A DNA stretch of 42,099 nucleotides, taken from assembly GCA_032718475.1 (NCBI GenBank), contig JAUCBJ010003005.1, positions 1 to 42,099 of the forward strand, in the 5' to 3' direction. The notes under the pieces were generated by a model. The model did not search any database and was not told where the DNA came from. It was given only the letters and a program-made list of their open reading frames with translations. Shown here piece by piece: positions 11,233-21,035 of the stretch; position 1 is the first letter of the stretch, and the number at the start of each line of letters is the position of its first letter. This DNA comes from Nemertoderma westbladi. Taxonomy: Eukaryota > Xenacoelomorpha > Nemertodermatida > Nemertodermatidae. The translations under genes were made by a program, and so were the position numbers.

Positions 11233-14200
11233 TTATGGAGTTGCTCCCCTGGAAGCGATGTATGCTGGATTAATCATTCCGGGGCAATGTCTCCATTGAT
11301 CCATCGTTGCGCGACTGAGTATAATGGCTACTCTGTTGGTAACGAAGACGCTGAACTGACAGACTTCATTGGTTATATACTCCAACACGAGTAAAGCGTC
11401 GGTCCAATAGACAGTTTTCTCCAGTGGATAGTCGATCTGTTCTGTTACATTCCGGCCGATGGCTGTAGCGTATAGAGCCGCTTTTAACTCCGCTCGAGGA
11501 ACTTTCAACTTATTGTTTATTAATGCCTTAGAGGTAACCAAGGCGACTTTGATTCCGTCCGGAGTTTCCACCCTTAGGTAGGCTACTATACCTATTCCCA
11601 TATCGCTGGCGTCTCCAAACACATGGAGTTGATAGGAATACGTAGGGAGAACATGACCAAAATATGAACGGGAAATTATAAAGTTCTCCATGGCTGGTAG
11701 AGAATCTTCCCATTTCATCCACTTCTTTAACAATTCTCCCTTAAGTGGATCGTCCCATGAGTGGTTTTCAAGCCACATTTGTTGTACTAAACTCCGAGCA
11801 ATCAATATAACTGGGCTAATAAATCCCAATGGATCGAAATAAGTGCTCAGGATACTTAAACAAATCCGTTTAGTCCGAACTGGATTATCTCGCTGTTTTA
11901 GTTGGAAAAACAGGATATCTCTTTCTGTGTCCCATTTCAAACCAAGGGTCTTAGTTTCTGGGAGATCATCCTTTATTAGATCTAGGTCTTTTGCTCCTCG
12001 ATCTTCTACCGGGATCGACTCCAGAAACTCACGGGAGTTGCTGCTGAATTTAGTTAATCGAAATCCACCTCCTTTTAAGCACTCTACTGTTCCTTTAGCG
12101 ACGTCAATGGCTTCTTCGACTGATGGAAGGGACTTTAGATTATCGTCCATGTAGATGTCTCGTTTGATATTGTTGATCACCTCTTTAGAGAAGGCGTCTC
12201 GGTTGTCATCCGCAGTGGTGCGCACCACGGAACAGGCGTTTGAAGGGCTCGAGATTATCCCAAAAGCCTGGATGGTCATCCAGTACTCCACCGGTTTCTG
12301 GTTGAGGTCTCCTTCAGGCCACCACAGAAATCGTAGGCTATCTCGATCCCTATCCAGCGCCTTGACTTGTAAGAACATGCCTTCTATATCTGAGGCGAAA
12401 GCGATTGAATATTGTCTTAATCTTAAGAGTATTCCCAACAAGGATTGGAGTAAGTTGGGTCCGGGTAACAATTCGGAATTAAGGGATTGGCCCATATAGA
12501 GGGCGGAGCCGTCAAACACCACTCGTACCTCATGGGGTTTACCGGGTTTGGGAACGTAATGGTGAGTTAAATAATACGTTCTCTCAGTTATAGGTGTTTC
12601 TTCCGGTACTAGCTCCGCATATCCCTTGCTAATAAATTTCTTCAACTGCGTTTGATACATTTCTTTAGCTGAAGAATTTGCCGTAAGGCGTCGATGTAGT
12701 TGAGCAATTCTTTTCTCAGCCAAGGGTCTGTTGTTTACAAACTTTGGTTCTCGCTTTCGGAAAGGTAGACCGATCTCATATCTACCTTGATCTTTAAGAA
12801 AACGTGTAGTTGTCTCTTGGATCTGCTTGGCTCTTTCTTCCTCTACCGATAGGGCCTTATCATAGGAATTAGGCTCTACAGCCTCTTGAGTAAAGAATCG
12901 TACGGCGTGTTCATCCCGAGTCTTGGCATTATAACGTTCAATGTCGTCATTAAGCTCGTCGTTATAGTCGTCTCGTTCTGATGGAAGAAGGAGCTGACAT
13001 AAGTTCACTTGGTTTTGCCAAGTCTCGTTTTCCTTAAGGAGATCGATGGTATTCTCCTCATCGAAAAGTTGGTGGACATCGTCATTATCTGAGGAGTATG
13101 GTGTTCCCTCAGTTGGATCGTCTAACTCACTGCCCTCGACTTCCCATTCTCTTACTTGATATACCTGTTCTTTCGGTAATCTTTCCATGAGAGTTCTACG
13201 GGAAGGGCCAGTAAAGTACCAACCCACTCTAGTTCTTCCCGCGTAAGCTTGTAGTGGTTGCGGTTGAGTGGGCCGTTTCTCCAATGTCTTGAGCGCTTCA
13301 TGCGCGTTTTGACCGATGAGTATTTGCACTCCAGGGTAATCGGTGTTGAATCTAGGTATTTCCAGCTGCTGGGTGAAATCGTCCTCATCCCAGTTATAAG
13401 GTTCCACTTGGGTGGTAGCGAAGTTCTTTATCGCCACCATTTTTACTGACCTTATACTATGTTCTCCTAGTTCATCCTGGGGGGTGGACAACGCACCTAC
13501 ATAATAATCCGCTATTACTGTAGATTTCCAAACCTGCATAATTCCTGACATGTTTAGCTTAGTTCGGAACTTGGGTTGTCCAGCAAAGATGTCTTCGGCT
13601 AGTTCTTTGTCGATGAATGTTCCTGTACTACCGGAGTCAAGGAGGGCGTTCACTACATAACTCCTTTTAGGTCTGTGGACCCTTACCTGTACTACAGGAA
13701 ATTCTCGGATTCCTACATTGGAAGGTGGCGCTTTCCAAGATGGTTGTCGATCAGAAGTAGTTAGGGTGAGGTCGCTGTCTGTGTCTTTTTCATACGTAAG
13801 TGCTCGATACACTGCGGTATTTATCATGTAACAGGATTCACCTTCGTCGGAGAATTCATCTGTATAGAATCCTTCCATCTCAGAACTTTGGTCAGTGTCG
13901 TTCACATCACTGAATTGGACATGTAGTTCGGAATCACTTACCTGACTCTGGCTGTTTCGCTCAAATTCAGTGTGCAACAAGATATGATGTTTCGCACCGC
14001 ACTTTGCACACCTTGTGTCGGAGTAACAGGTTCGCCGTTGGTGTCCTTGTCTGAGGCAATTATAACACAACCGCTTATCCCACATGACTTCCCGTCTCTC
14101 CGCTAATGATTTCTTCAGGAATTCATCACACATATTCAAACGGTGGGTCCCGTCACATAGCACACATTTCGGTTTGATGTTACTTACCTTATTTTGAATA

Positions 14201-17154
14201 ACATTGTGCACACTCGTTCTTTCTTCGGGCTTTCTCACCTGAATTCTCTTAGGAGACGTAGGAGGAGTTTTTCTTACCTGTTCTCTCCTGTCATTGTTTC
14301 GAGACTTGAATTTACTTACCTGTTCTTTAGGCATTTTATTGACATAATAAGATCTTTCAGTGTCTTTCCCGCTATCCTCTCCTTGAGAAGTCTGGCTTTC
14401 GCCGTCGTCTGTATAACACACTGGTGTTACCTTTCTCCTAGAAACGGGTTTCTCACTTACCTTGTTTTCCGGTGTCTTCTCTCTGGACTGTTTTAGGAGC
14501 TGTAATTTCACTTCTCCATCTAAGAATGACATAAGATCAGCCATGGTAGGGTCTCGTCGTTGTTGTTCCATCATATATAACACTTTCTTATCCCAGCGTG
14601 TACCTACTCCACCCTTCGGTAAAGTAGAAGCCACGGCTCCAATAACCATAGAACTCTGATATTCATGAGACTTACCTAACCAATCTAATTGTCTACAGAT
14701 CTCTTGAATCTCATCGGAAAACTCTATTATCCCGCTGCTAATGAACTTTCGGGGCGCTACTAATTTTGCATACAAATATTTAGCTATGTTATTCCTATTA
14801 CCATACCTGATGTTTAGTGTATCCCAAACTTGTCTTAATCCGTCTGGATGTCCAATAAACTTTAACGCCATTAATTTGGGAGATCCTTCCAAGCACTCGA
14901 TGAGGAATCTAAGTTTCTCTCCATTAGATAGTACAGAGTTCTGTATGTTATCTTTATAATATTCATTAAAAGGTAACCATTTCATCTCATCTCCATTGAA
15001 CTTGACTATCTCTCCCACCTTTACCGCTTGACGGGCTTCGGTTCTAGCCATTTGACGCGTAAAACTTTCTTGGGCCATCGTGTTATTTAATATCGAGTTA
15101 TCGGTATATAAATTTCTCGGATTATGATCAGGTCTATAGGGAATATCATTATCAACAGGTCTATAATTACCCTTAATAGGGTTCACTATAGGAGTTTCTA
15201 CTTCACTAGCAGTATAGATGCATGTAGGCTCCACACCTTGCGCATGAGATACTTCAGACCTAACAGGTTGACACATTGTTACCGGGGGTGGTGGTATACC
15301 CTTTTGTGTATTTACTAATTTATCGCGTTCTAACGCGATACTTTGCTGCACTTCTTGCAACTCTAACCTACTCTCTCTAATCGTTCCCTTTAACTGCTGC
15401 ACAGTTCCCTCCATCTCCTGGGCCTGCTGAGAGGAGCGAGAATGTTGTTCCCTCAGCTGTCCGAGCAGGAGACCCATCTCCCATCGTCCCTCATCTACCC
15501 ACTCGTCCGCCGAAGCGGGAGGCGCCAACGTTGTAGCGGGCGGACGAGGGACAACGGGCGACAAGTCATGAATATTTCGCTCGGAGTCCAGGACATGAAC
15601 AATTTGAGGGTTGGTTCTGTGGGGCACAGGTAGCTTCGTGCTGTGCAGAGGGAATTTAGAGGTAGGTTCAGGGAGTACAGGTGTCTCTATCACCGAAGGG
15701 GTAGCTTCGAGAACAGGCCTAATTATTTCAGGCTCATCTACTATAGTAGGGAGTCTTTCTATGTTAATTATTTGGTCTGTGGGTTCTATACTACCTAAGT
15801 TTGTGTTATTTAGTTGCCTTCTAACAGCTGGGGGCAAATCAGGCAATTTCTGATGGTGGGATATTCTTCTACGTCTGCTTAGACGAGATCTATTTCCTCC
15901 GCCTTCAGGATCGGTGGTATCGCCTTCCTCAGATGATGTATATCCCTGCCTCTTGGGAGTAGATCGCCTCATCATCTGCATTTGACTAGCTGTTAATTGT
16001 TTATTCTCTTGAATGTTTTCCAATTCCAGTTGGGTGGTTTCTTCAGATGCTCTCCTTTCAGCTTCTGCCACTGCCTCTGCTGCTGCCACTGCCACCTTTC
16101 TTTCCGCTTCGGCCTCTGCCACTGCCGCTGCCGCTTTTCTTTCCGCTTCGGCTGCTGCCACTGCCGCTTTTCTTTCCGCTTCTGCCGCTGCCACTGCTGC
16201 TGCTGCTTTTCTTTCCGCTTCTGCCGCTGCCACTGCTGCTGCCACTGCCGCTGTCTTTCTGTCTTCTATACGTTTTTTCTTTACTTGTTCTTCTTGGACT
16301 CTAGCGATGCGGAGTTGTTCATCAAATTTAGCTTGGTTCGCAGCTCTCATATCCATATCGATGGCGTCCAACACACGCTGGGTTCCTTCACTATTAGGGC
16401 TAAGTCCATCTAGCCTTCTCCTCAACTCTTCATCACCTAAAAAACGTTGATAGTCTGACAGATAGATGTCAATGGCATCCCTCTTATGCGGTTTCTCTGC
16501 CGTCGCTTCACTTTCCACTTGGGAAAATGTAGCGTCTGTTGATTCTCCATGGGTTGAGCGCTCATCCAGTTGAACTTTCCACTGAGCCGTTCCTTGAACC
16601 TGGAGACTCACCCGTTGAAACCAAGTCTTTACAGCAACTTGCAACGACGTGTCTTGTCTTCTTTTAGAAGCCTCCTCAAAGGCCGATAAGATTAGCCTGA
16701 TTCGCAGAATTCTTTCTCTAACTTGATAAAGCAGCTGTCCCTGCTCTTGAGGTCCTTGGGGTTGTTGAAACAGTTGTTCCTTTAATCGCTCCATAGAGCT
16801 GAAGAATCCCTGTACGTATCCGGCTGCGGACCTCTTCCACACAGCTGGATCGATGGTTTCCTTGGTTACTCCCATCCTGTGTATGTCTTCCCAGGCAGCT
16901 TCTGATAAATCAAACGGGAGTCTGGGTCCGGGGAAGTTCCATTGCGACTCGACAATAGACTTCAGTTCTTCCCTTGTGTATCCCGCATAACTATCTTTAG
17001 TCGATCGCTTGTTTCTCGCCCAATCGATCTGGTGTTCTTCCACCGCAATCAATAACCTAGTGAGTACGGCTGCAGGAAGGATGAGAAGGGGGTCCGAATA
17101 AACCGCATCTGTCATCTTTGAGCCGTGCTCGGGTGTCAGCTCGGGTATCCGCAC
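11233..17154 (-). CDS. gag-pol: BEL/Pao gag-pol: Gag, protease, reverse transcriptase, RNase H (copy 1)
   Basis: A 1973-codon uninterrupted frame. Domains in order: a long N-terminal Gag extension, with an Ala/Glu/Arg/Lys repeat helix at about residues 296-366; a DUF1759-like Gag region at about 706-850; three Cys/His knuckles at about 996-1060, including CYNCLRQGHQRRTC; a DUF1758-like aspartic protease with the DSGST motif near 1172; a reverse transcriptase from about 1530, with SDIEG and the catalytic YMDD near 1668; and RNase H with acidic residues in FGDAS, RAELK and WTDALL, from about 1845 to the end. The first codon as listed is GTG; the first ATG is at 17115 (residue 14). An overlapping frame upstream (17057-17428) may supply the real N-terminus by frameshift. 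The end is not natural: a TAA interrupts the frame, and integrase follows in the same frame. Confidence 0.95.
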   Translation of the reverse strand: MRIPELTPEHGSKMTDAVYSDPLLILPAAVLTRLLIAVEEHQIDWARNKRSTKDSYAGYTREELKSIVESQWNFPGPRLPFDLSEAAWEDIHRMGVTKETIDPAVWKRSAAGYVQGFFSSMERLKEQLFQQPQGPQEQGQLLYQVRERILRIRLILSAFEEASKRRQDTSLQVAVKTWFQRVSLQVQGTAQWKVQLDERSTHGESTDATFSQVESEATAEKPHKRDAIDIYLSDYQRFLGDEELRRRLDGLSPNSEGTQRVLDAIDMDMRAANQAKFDEQLRIARVQEEQVKKKRIEDRKTAAVAAAVAAAEAERKAAAAVAAAEAERKAAVAAAEAERKAAAAVAEAEAERKVAVAAAEAVAEAERRASEETTQLELENIQENKQLTASQMQMMRRSTPKRQGYTSSEEGDTTDPEGGGNRSRLSRRRRISHHQKLPDLPPAVRRQLNNTNLGSIEPTDQIINIERLPTIVDEPEIIRPVLEATPSVIETPVLPEPTSKFPLHSTKLPVPHRTNPQIVHVLDSERNIHDLSPVVPRPPATTLAPPASADEWVDEGRWEMGLLLGQLREQHSRSSQQAQEMEGTVQQLKGTIRESRLELQEVQQSIALERDKLVNTQKGIPPPPVTMCQPVRSEVSHAQGVEPTCIYTASEVETPIVNPIKGNYRPVDNDIPYRPDHNPRNLYTDNSILNNTMAQESFTRQMARTEARQAVKVGEIVKFNGDEMKWLPFNEYYKDNIQNSVLSNGEKLRFLIECLEGSPKLMALKFIGHPDGLRQVWDTLNIRYGNRNNIAKYLYAKLVAPRKFISSGIIEFSDEIQEICRQLDWLGKSHEYQSSMVIGAVASTLPKGGVGTRWDKKVLYMMEQQRRDPTMADLMSFLDGEVKLQLLKQSREKTPENKVSEKPVSRRKVTPVCYTDDGESQTSQGEDSGKDTERSYYVNKMPKEQVSKFKSRNNDRREQVRKTPPTSPKRIQVRKPEERTSVHNVIQNKVSNIKPKCVLCDGTHRLNMCDEFLKKSLAERREVMWDKRLCYNCLRQGHQRRTCYSDTRCAKCGAKHHILLHTEFERNSQSQVSDSELHVQFSDVNDTDQSSEMEGFYTDEFSDEGESCYMINTAVYRALTYEKDTDSDLTLTTSDRQPSWKAPPSNVGIREFPVVQVRVHRPKRSYVVNALLDSGSTGTFIDKELAEDIFAGQPKFRTKLNMSGIMQVWKSTVIADYYVGALSTPQDELGEHSIRSVKMVAIKNFATTQVEPYNWDEDDFTQQLEIPRFNTDYPGVQILIGQNAHEALKTLEKRPTQPQPLQAYAGRTRVGWYFTGPSRRTLMERLPKEQVYQVREWEVEGSELDDPTEGTPYSSDNDDVHQLFDEENTIDLLKENETWQNQVNLCQLLLPSERDDYNDELNDDIERYNAKTRDEHAVRFFTQEAVEPNSYDKALSVEEERAKQIQETTTRFLKDQGRYEIGLPFRKREPKFVNNRPLAEKRIAQLHRRLTANSSAKEMYQTQLKKFISKGYAELVPEETPITERTYYLTHHYVPKPGKPHEVRVVFDGSALYMGQSLNSELLPGPNLLQSLLGILLRLRQYSIAFASDIEGMFLQVKALDRDRDSLRFLWWPEGDLNQKPVEYWMTIQAFGIISSPSNACSVVRTTADDNRDAFSKEVINNIKRDIYMDDNLKSLPSVEEAIDVAKGTVECLKGGGFRLTKFSSNSREFLESIPVEDRGAKDLDLIKDDLPETKTLGLKWDTERDILFFQLKQRDNPVRTKRICLSILSTYFDPLGFISPVILIARSLVQQMWLENHSWDDPLKGELLKKWMKWEDSLPAMENFIISRSYFGHVLPTYSYQLHVFGDASDMGIGIVAYLRVETPDGIKVALVTSKALINNKLKVPRAELKAALYATAIGRNVTEQIDYPLEKTVYWTDALLVLEYITNEVCQFSVFVTNRVAIILSRATMDQWRHCPGMINPAYIASRGATP
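16055..16265 (-). repeat. In-frame repeat in gag encoding AAAEAERKA-type units
   Basis: A GC-rich coding minisatellite. It encodes about 70 residues built from variants of AAAEAERKA with AV-rich insertions, expected to form one long charged helix or coiled coil. The long open frames on the opposite strand over this segment are shadows of the repeat. Confidence 0.9.
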
Positions 17155-17428
17155 TACTGGAGCTGTCAGGCCGCTGAGAAATAAGTTCTTGGCTCACGGG
17201 TTGCTGCTGTTCTGCTGCTTCTTGGTCCCGCTTGACCTGAGCTCGAGTTCCTATGATAGACCTACGATGTTGGACTAGCCTAGGGTCTGATATTACTACG
17301 GGAGGGATGATCTTTCTTACAGTAGGAGGTGAGTTGAACTTCGGTCCTACACGTTCCACACTCCTGTCTGGGTCACATATGGTTGTATCTAGGAGACTGT
17401 CTGACAGGTTTTGCTTTGTGTCAGACAT
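17057..17428 (-). CDS. Short ORF overlapping the start of gag, possible Gag N-terminus
   Basis: 123 codons with a proper ATG, beginning MSDTKQNLSDSLLD. It overlaps the first ~100 bp of the gag-pol frame in a different register. No motif is recognised; its C-terminal third is Ser/Arg/Asp-rich. Going upstream, the gag-pol frame is open only to a TGA within this ORF's span. Either translation passes from this ORF into gag-pol by programmed frameshifting, or this was the true Gag start and an indel has separated it, or it is a small leader ORF and Gag starts at the ATG at 17115. Copy 2 lacks this region, so the window cannot decide. Confidence 0.5.
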   Translation of the reverse strand: MSDTKQNLSDSLLDTTICDPDRSVERVGPKFNSPPTVRKIIPPVVISDPRLVQHRRSIIGTRAQVKRDQEAAEQQQPVSQELISQRPDSSSSADTRADTRARLKDDRCGLFGPPSHPSCSRTH

Positions 17429-19698
17429 GTTTGTTTGTACAGTTGAATGCCTACTGCTATATTACAGTTAAAGCAAGTCTAGTAATTCAGTATCAACTGT
17501 TAGCCTAGTAATTAATTACCGATATAATTATTAATTTTAATTAATTAATTATATTACCGATTAATATATATAATATATTAGAATACCGGTATGCTTATAG
17601 TATATATAAGTATTATTACAGACTAGGTTTGTCACAGAATACCGGTATGTAATTCCAGCACAAGTATATAAATATATAATAGGCCTATCGTGAATACCGG
17701 TATACAGCTTACACTTATAGTATATATAAGTATAATTATGGACTAGAATTAATTACAGAATACCGGTATACTTTCAGCCTAAATTTATAGAAATAAATAT
17801 AATAAGCCTATTATAAATACTGGTATGTCAATTATTTTAGAATAATTGAATTTCTGAAATTTCAGGGGTTACTTGGTTACTTTAACTTACTTTATTACCG
17901 CTATTTAAGCAGTAGTCCAACTGATATTTAGACCTAATTGATGTATGACAGGCCTACTATTTTATAAATCGGTTTGAGTTGATTTATAATATATATACCC
18001 GTTAAAATGGGTTTTGTCAATATTTGAAATAAATGTTATTATTTCTGGGGGGAGTCACTACACAGAAGCTGTGCGCTCTCAGTGGAGTGCTACTTGTTGG
18101 ACACTAAAACAAATAATTCTAATTTACCTAAGTTACTTAGTACTACAAATTACGTACAATTCGGGTGAGATTACAATCTCTAAATAAACACAAAAATTAC
18201 AAGTACGAATTTTTAGGGTAATTTTACAAGAAGTCTACAAACCAGCCTAACAAAGGGTTAGATTATCTGGTTATTACAACGAACAGGGTACTACGGTATT
18301 TGAAAATAATAAGTAGTAGTAAATATACTGCGTTGTCCATAGAAAAATACCACCGTCTGACGACTTATAGCCGTGGCGCTACAAGTACTACGTTATATAT
18401 CACGGAGTGTTCCTACCTAGAAGTTAATTACCGCGGTCTACCAGAACCAACGTGCCTATTAACCACTTTACAACACAAATATACTGCCTACACACTGATT
18501 ACCTTCGGAAAGCACTGTACACTAAACCCTAAATTAGGTACAAGTACTTATACAACAAATAATCGGTAGTTAAAATACTTGAACAGCCAAAAGAACCACG
18601 GTATCTGCTGGAGTGACCGGGGCACAAAATCACCAGTCTTTACCTACGCCAAGCAGCCCTGATGTAGTACCGGGGTTAGTTTAACTATAACGGTATATAT
18701 AACAAGCACAATTACTGTAGGAATAAACTTGGGGATATGAATGTTGCGAATAATCGCATAAACTCTGAATAATAAATATTACGCTACGCGTACAGACTAC
18801 TCAAACAAAATGCAGACCAAATACTGACAGACTACTATCAAGCCCAAACAAACTACGGTATATGCAGACTCCGAAATGGTTAGTTAGTATGCGTTCTAAC
18901 CCAGTAGTACGACTTATTCTTTCGAGGGGGTTTACCTCACAGCTCTGGAAGCCCCTACGTTCCCAACTGGCACTTTATCGGACATACACTCTACACACAC
19001 ACACCGAAATCTCTCAAGACATAACAACAGCCAGACAACAATCCAGCCTACAAATTATCTAAATAAGAAATATTACGCTACCTGTACAAACTACACAAAC
19101 AAAGTACAGACCAAACGCTGGAAGACTACTATCAAGCCTAAATAAACTACAGTATATGCAGACTCCGAAATGGTTAGTTAGTATGCGTTCTAACCCAGTA
19201 GTACGACTTATTCTTTCGAGGGGGTTCACCTCACAGCACTGGCAGCCCCTACTTTCCTAACTAGTACTTTTTCGGACATATGCTCTACACACACTACAAT
19301 CTCTTCAGACTCAACAACAGTCAGACAACTGTCCAGCCTACAAATTATCCGTACAATCTGGGCAGGCTTACACGTCTTCTGCTCAATATTAGCCTACAAA
19401 TAAATAAAACTTGACAGAAATAAGTAAAATCTCAATAAAAAACCAGGGCGGCCATCCCTGATTAATTATTAAGGCCTACCGGTATATAATTATCAAAATC
19501 GAATAATACTGCTGTACCTGTACTGCTGTAGGTACCGGTCCGGGTGGTTAGGTAGTCAGGCCTACTGGGTACCAGTTGCCGGTACTTCAGCTTTATTGCC
19601 TACTGCAATACAGAAGCTATATCTGTTATTGTTCTTACCAGAACAATATTAAACTGTATTTATTGCCTACACCGCAATCCGAACTTTATATCTGTTAT
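17429..19698 (-). other. 5' leader of BEL/Pao copy 1, non-coding
   Basis: About 2.27 kb between the 5' LTR and the first ORF, with no credible gene. The gag-proximal part (17560-17830) repeats AATACCGGTAT-type words and blocks such as CTTATAGTATATATAAGTAT. The middle is dominated by a ~294-bp tandem duplication. The LTR-proximal end begins, in element sense, ATAACAGATATAAAG. That does not start with the TGG expected of a primer-binding site pairing with a tRNA 3' end. Confidence 0.75.
18771..19350 (-). repeat. ~294-bp direct tandem duplication in the leader
   Basis: The word TATGCAGACTCCGAAATGG and about 60 following bases occur at 18861 and again at 19155, 294 bp apart. Similarity begins near AAATATTACGCTAC at about 18775 and 19069. 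The two units differ by scattered substitutions and small indels. Confidence 0.85.
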
Positions 19699-20866
19699 TG
19701 TTCGCGCTTTCAGACCATTAGCAGTTTAACCTGCCAAATTGGGATGTCTTCTAGATAATAGATCGTCTTTAGCCTATGACAAGTATTTGATACACTACAT
19801 TAGCCGAAGCCAGTCTATGCGCGATCATTCACCCACTGGATATACCCGGGAGACTGGATTCGGAAGCCTAACCGTATTGCGGGGTAGGCCTACTGTATTA
19901 TTCGACTGATCGTAATATATAATCTCTGACAAATATTATTCACTTTCGGGAAATATTAACAGTTCCTTTAGGACGTGGCGCTTTATCTATATATAAACAG
20001 AGTTATGACTTAAACTAGACACAACGGGATGGCTATAGATTCACGTATATGGCGCATTCTTTAGGAGATGCTTTGTTATCAGTCACAATCATACACAATA
20101 CTGCACAATGCTGCACACTGATCTGCCGACCTTCACTAATTTTAGTCACATATAAAGAGAACAACAGACAATACATGTAGGGCCTATAAAATAGCATTAG
20201 ATTCACTTCAAACCACTTAATGTAAGTCGCAATCGTTATATGTAACCGGTCTCTCTAACCTTTAGTATATCAAGAAGATTGGGGTGTCTGATTATTTATC
20301 AGTATTCCAAATATAATATTCCATCAACAAATATAATGAATAACCGACAGTAAATAGCAGTACAAAGTTTAAGGTGTGAATGGTTATGAATGCAGTTATG
20401 ATTGTAAACATGCGTTATGATAACAGATATACATTCTATAATTAAGCCTACTAATGTTGGGCTAAAGACTGAAACACGGAGGTTCCAAAGCCGGTGTTGT
20501 AGGCTGTGGACAAAATCACATACTGACTCAACTCCACGAGTTTCTATATACCATTTCTAACACAGAGGCAAAAAACGCTCTGATTGGTCGACCGAACAAA
20601 GAAGGAACAGAGAACAAAGAACAAGCTCCACGTGTACAGCATCAGCTGTTAGCCGTCGTCATGGTAGCTACACTGTTTCAAGAGGATCTGGCGTATTGCG
20701 TCATAGAATTACTAATTATGTCCGTTAAAGTACACATACAGAAGAAATGGCTTTTATGTCCTCTAAAACACCAGTACAGTAAGGACACGGCCTTTTATGC
20801 CTGTTAAACCAACTATAGAGTACTTTACGGGGAAAATAACCGGCTAATTCCGCAAAAGCCTTTACA
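19699..20866 (-). repeat. 5' LTR of BEL/Pao copy 1
   Basis: 1168 bp, TG...CA on the plus strand, aligned without gaps to 4853-6020 with 8 substitutions, two of them adjacent. It should carry the element's promoter. The CCAAT-box, E-box and TATA-like words noted for the 3' LTR are present here too. Confidence 0.95.
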
Positions 20867-20871
20867 CCCTT
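20867..20871. repeat. Target-site duplication CCCTT, right copy
   Basis: The five bases immediately outside the right LTR, identical to 4848-4852. Confidence 0.93.
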
Positions 20872-21035
20872 TCCTGATGACCTTTCTGGCCCAAACTGTG
20901 AGGGGGGGGGGGGGTGATTCTGGAGTTGGAGGCTACTCTCATGTCCCACCCCGAACTACCAAGCTATTGGTGAATCTGAGGCAACTCACTAACGTAGACT
21001 AACAACACTAGAACACCCTAACACTCGGGTCCCCA

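Larger units (their letters stand above)
4853..20866 (-). mobile_element. Complete 16,014-bp BEL/Pao LTR retrotransposon (copy 1)
   Basis: The element has 1168-bp LTRs at 19699-20866 (5') and 4853-6020 (3'), each TG...CA, flanked by a perfect CCCTT duplication. In element order it holds a ~2.27-kb leader, gag-protease-RT-RNase H-integrase in one frame (17154 to 9328), a ~1.7-kb non-coding spacer, remnants of accessory genes A, B and D, a short purine stretch and the 3' LTR. DSG protease, YMDD RT and DUF1758/DUF1759-like features place it in BEL/Pao. Three in-frame stops in pol and a broken accessory region make this copy defective, although its LTRs differ at only 8 sites (about 0.7%). Compared with copy 2, about 2.7 kb of the accessory region is deleted, so an undeleted relative would be about 18.7 kb. 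Confidence 0.95.

Noticed and set aside
15997-16450. Three long Ser/Ala-, Leu/Pro- or Cys-rich open frames on the plus strand
   Set aside because: All are shadows of the GC-rich Ala/Glu/Arg repeat of gag on the opposite strand.
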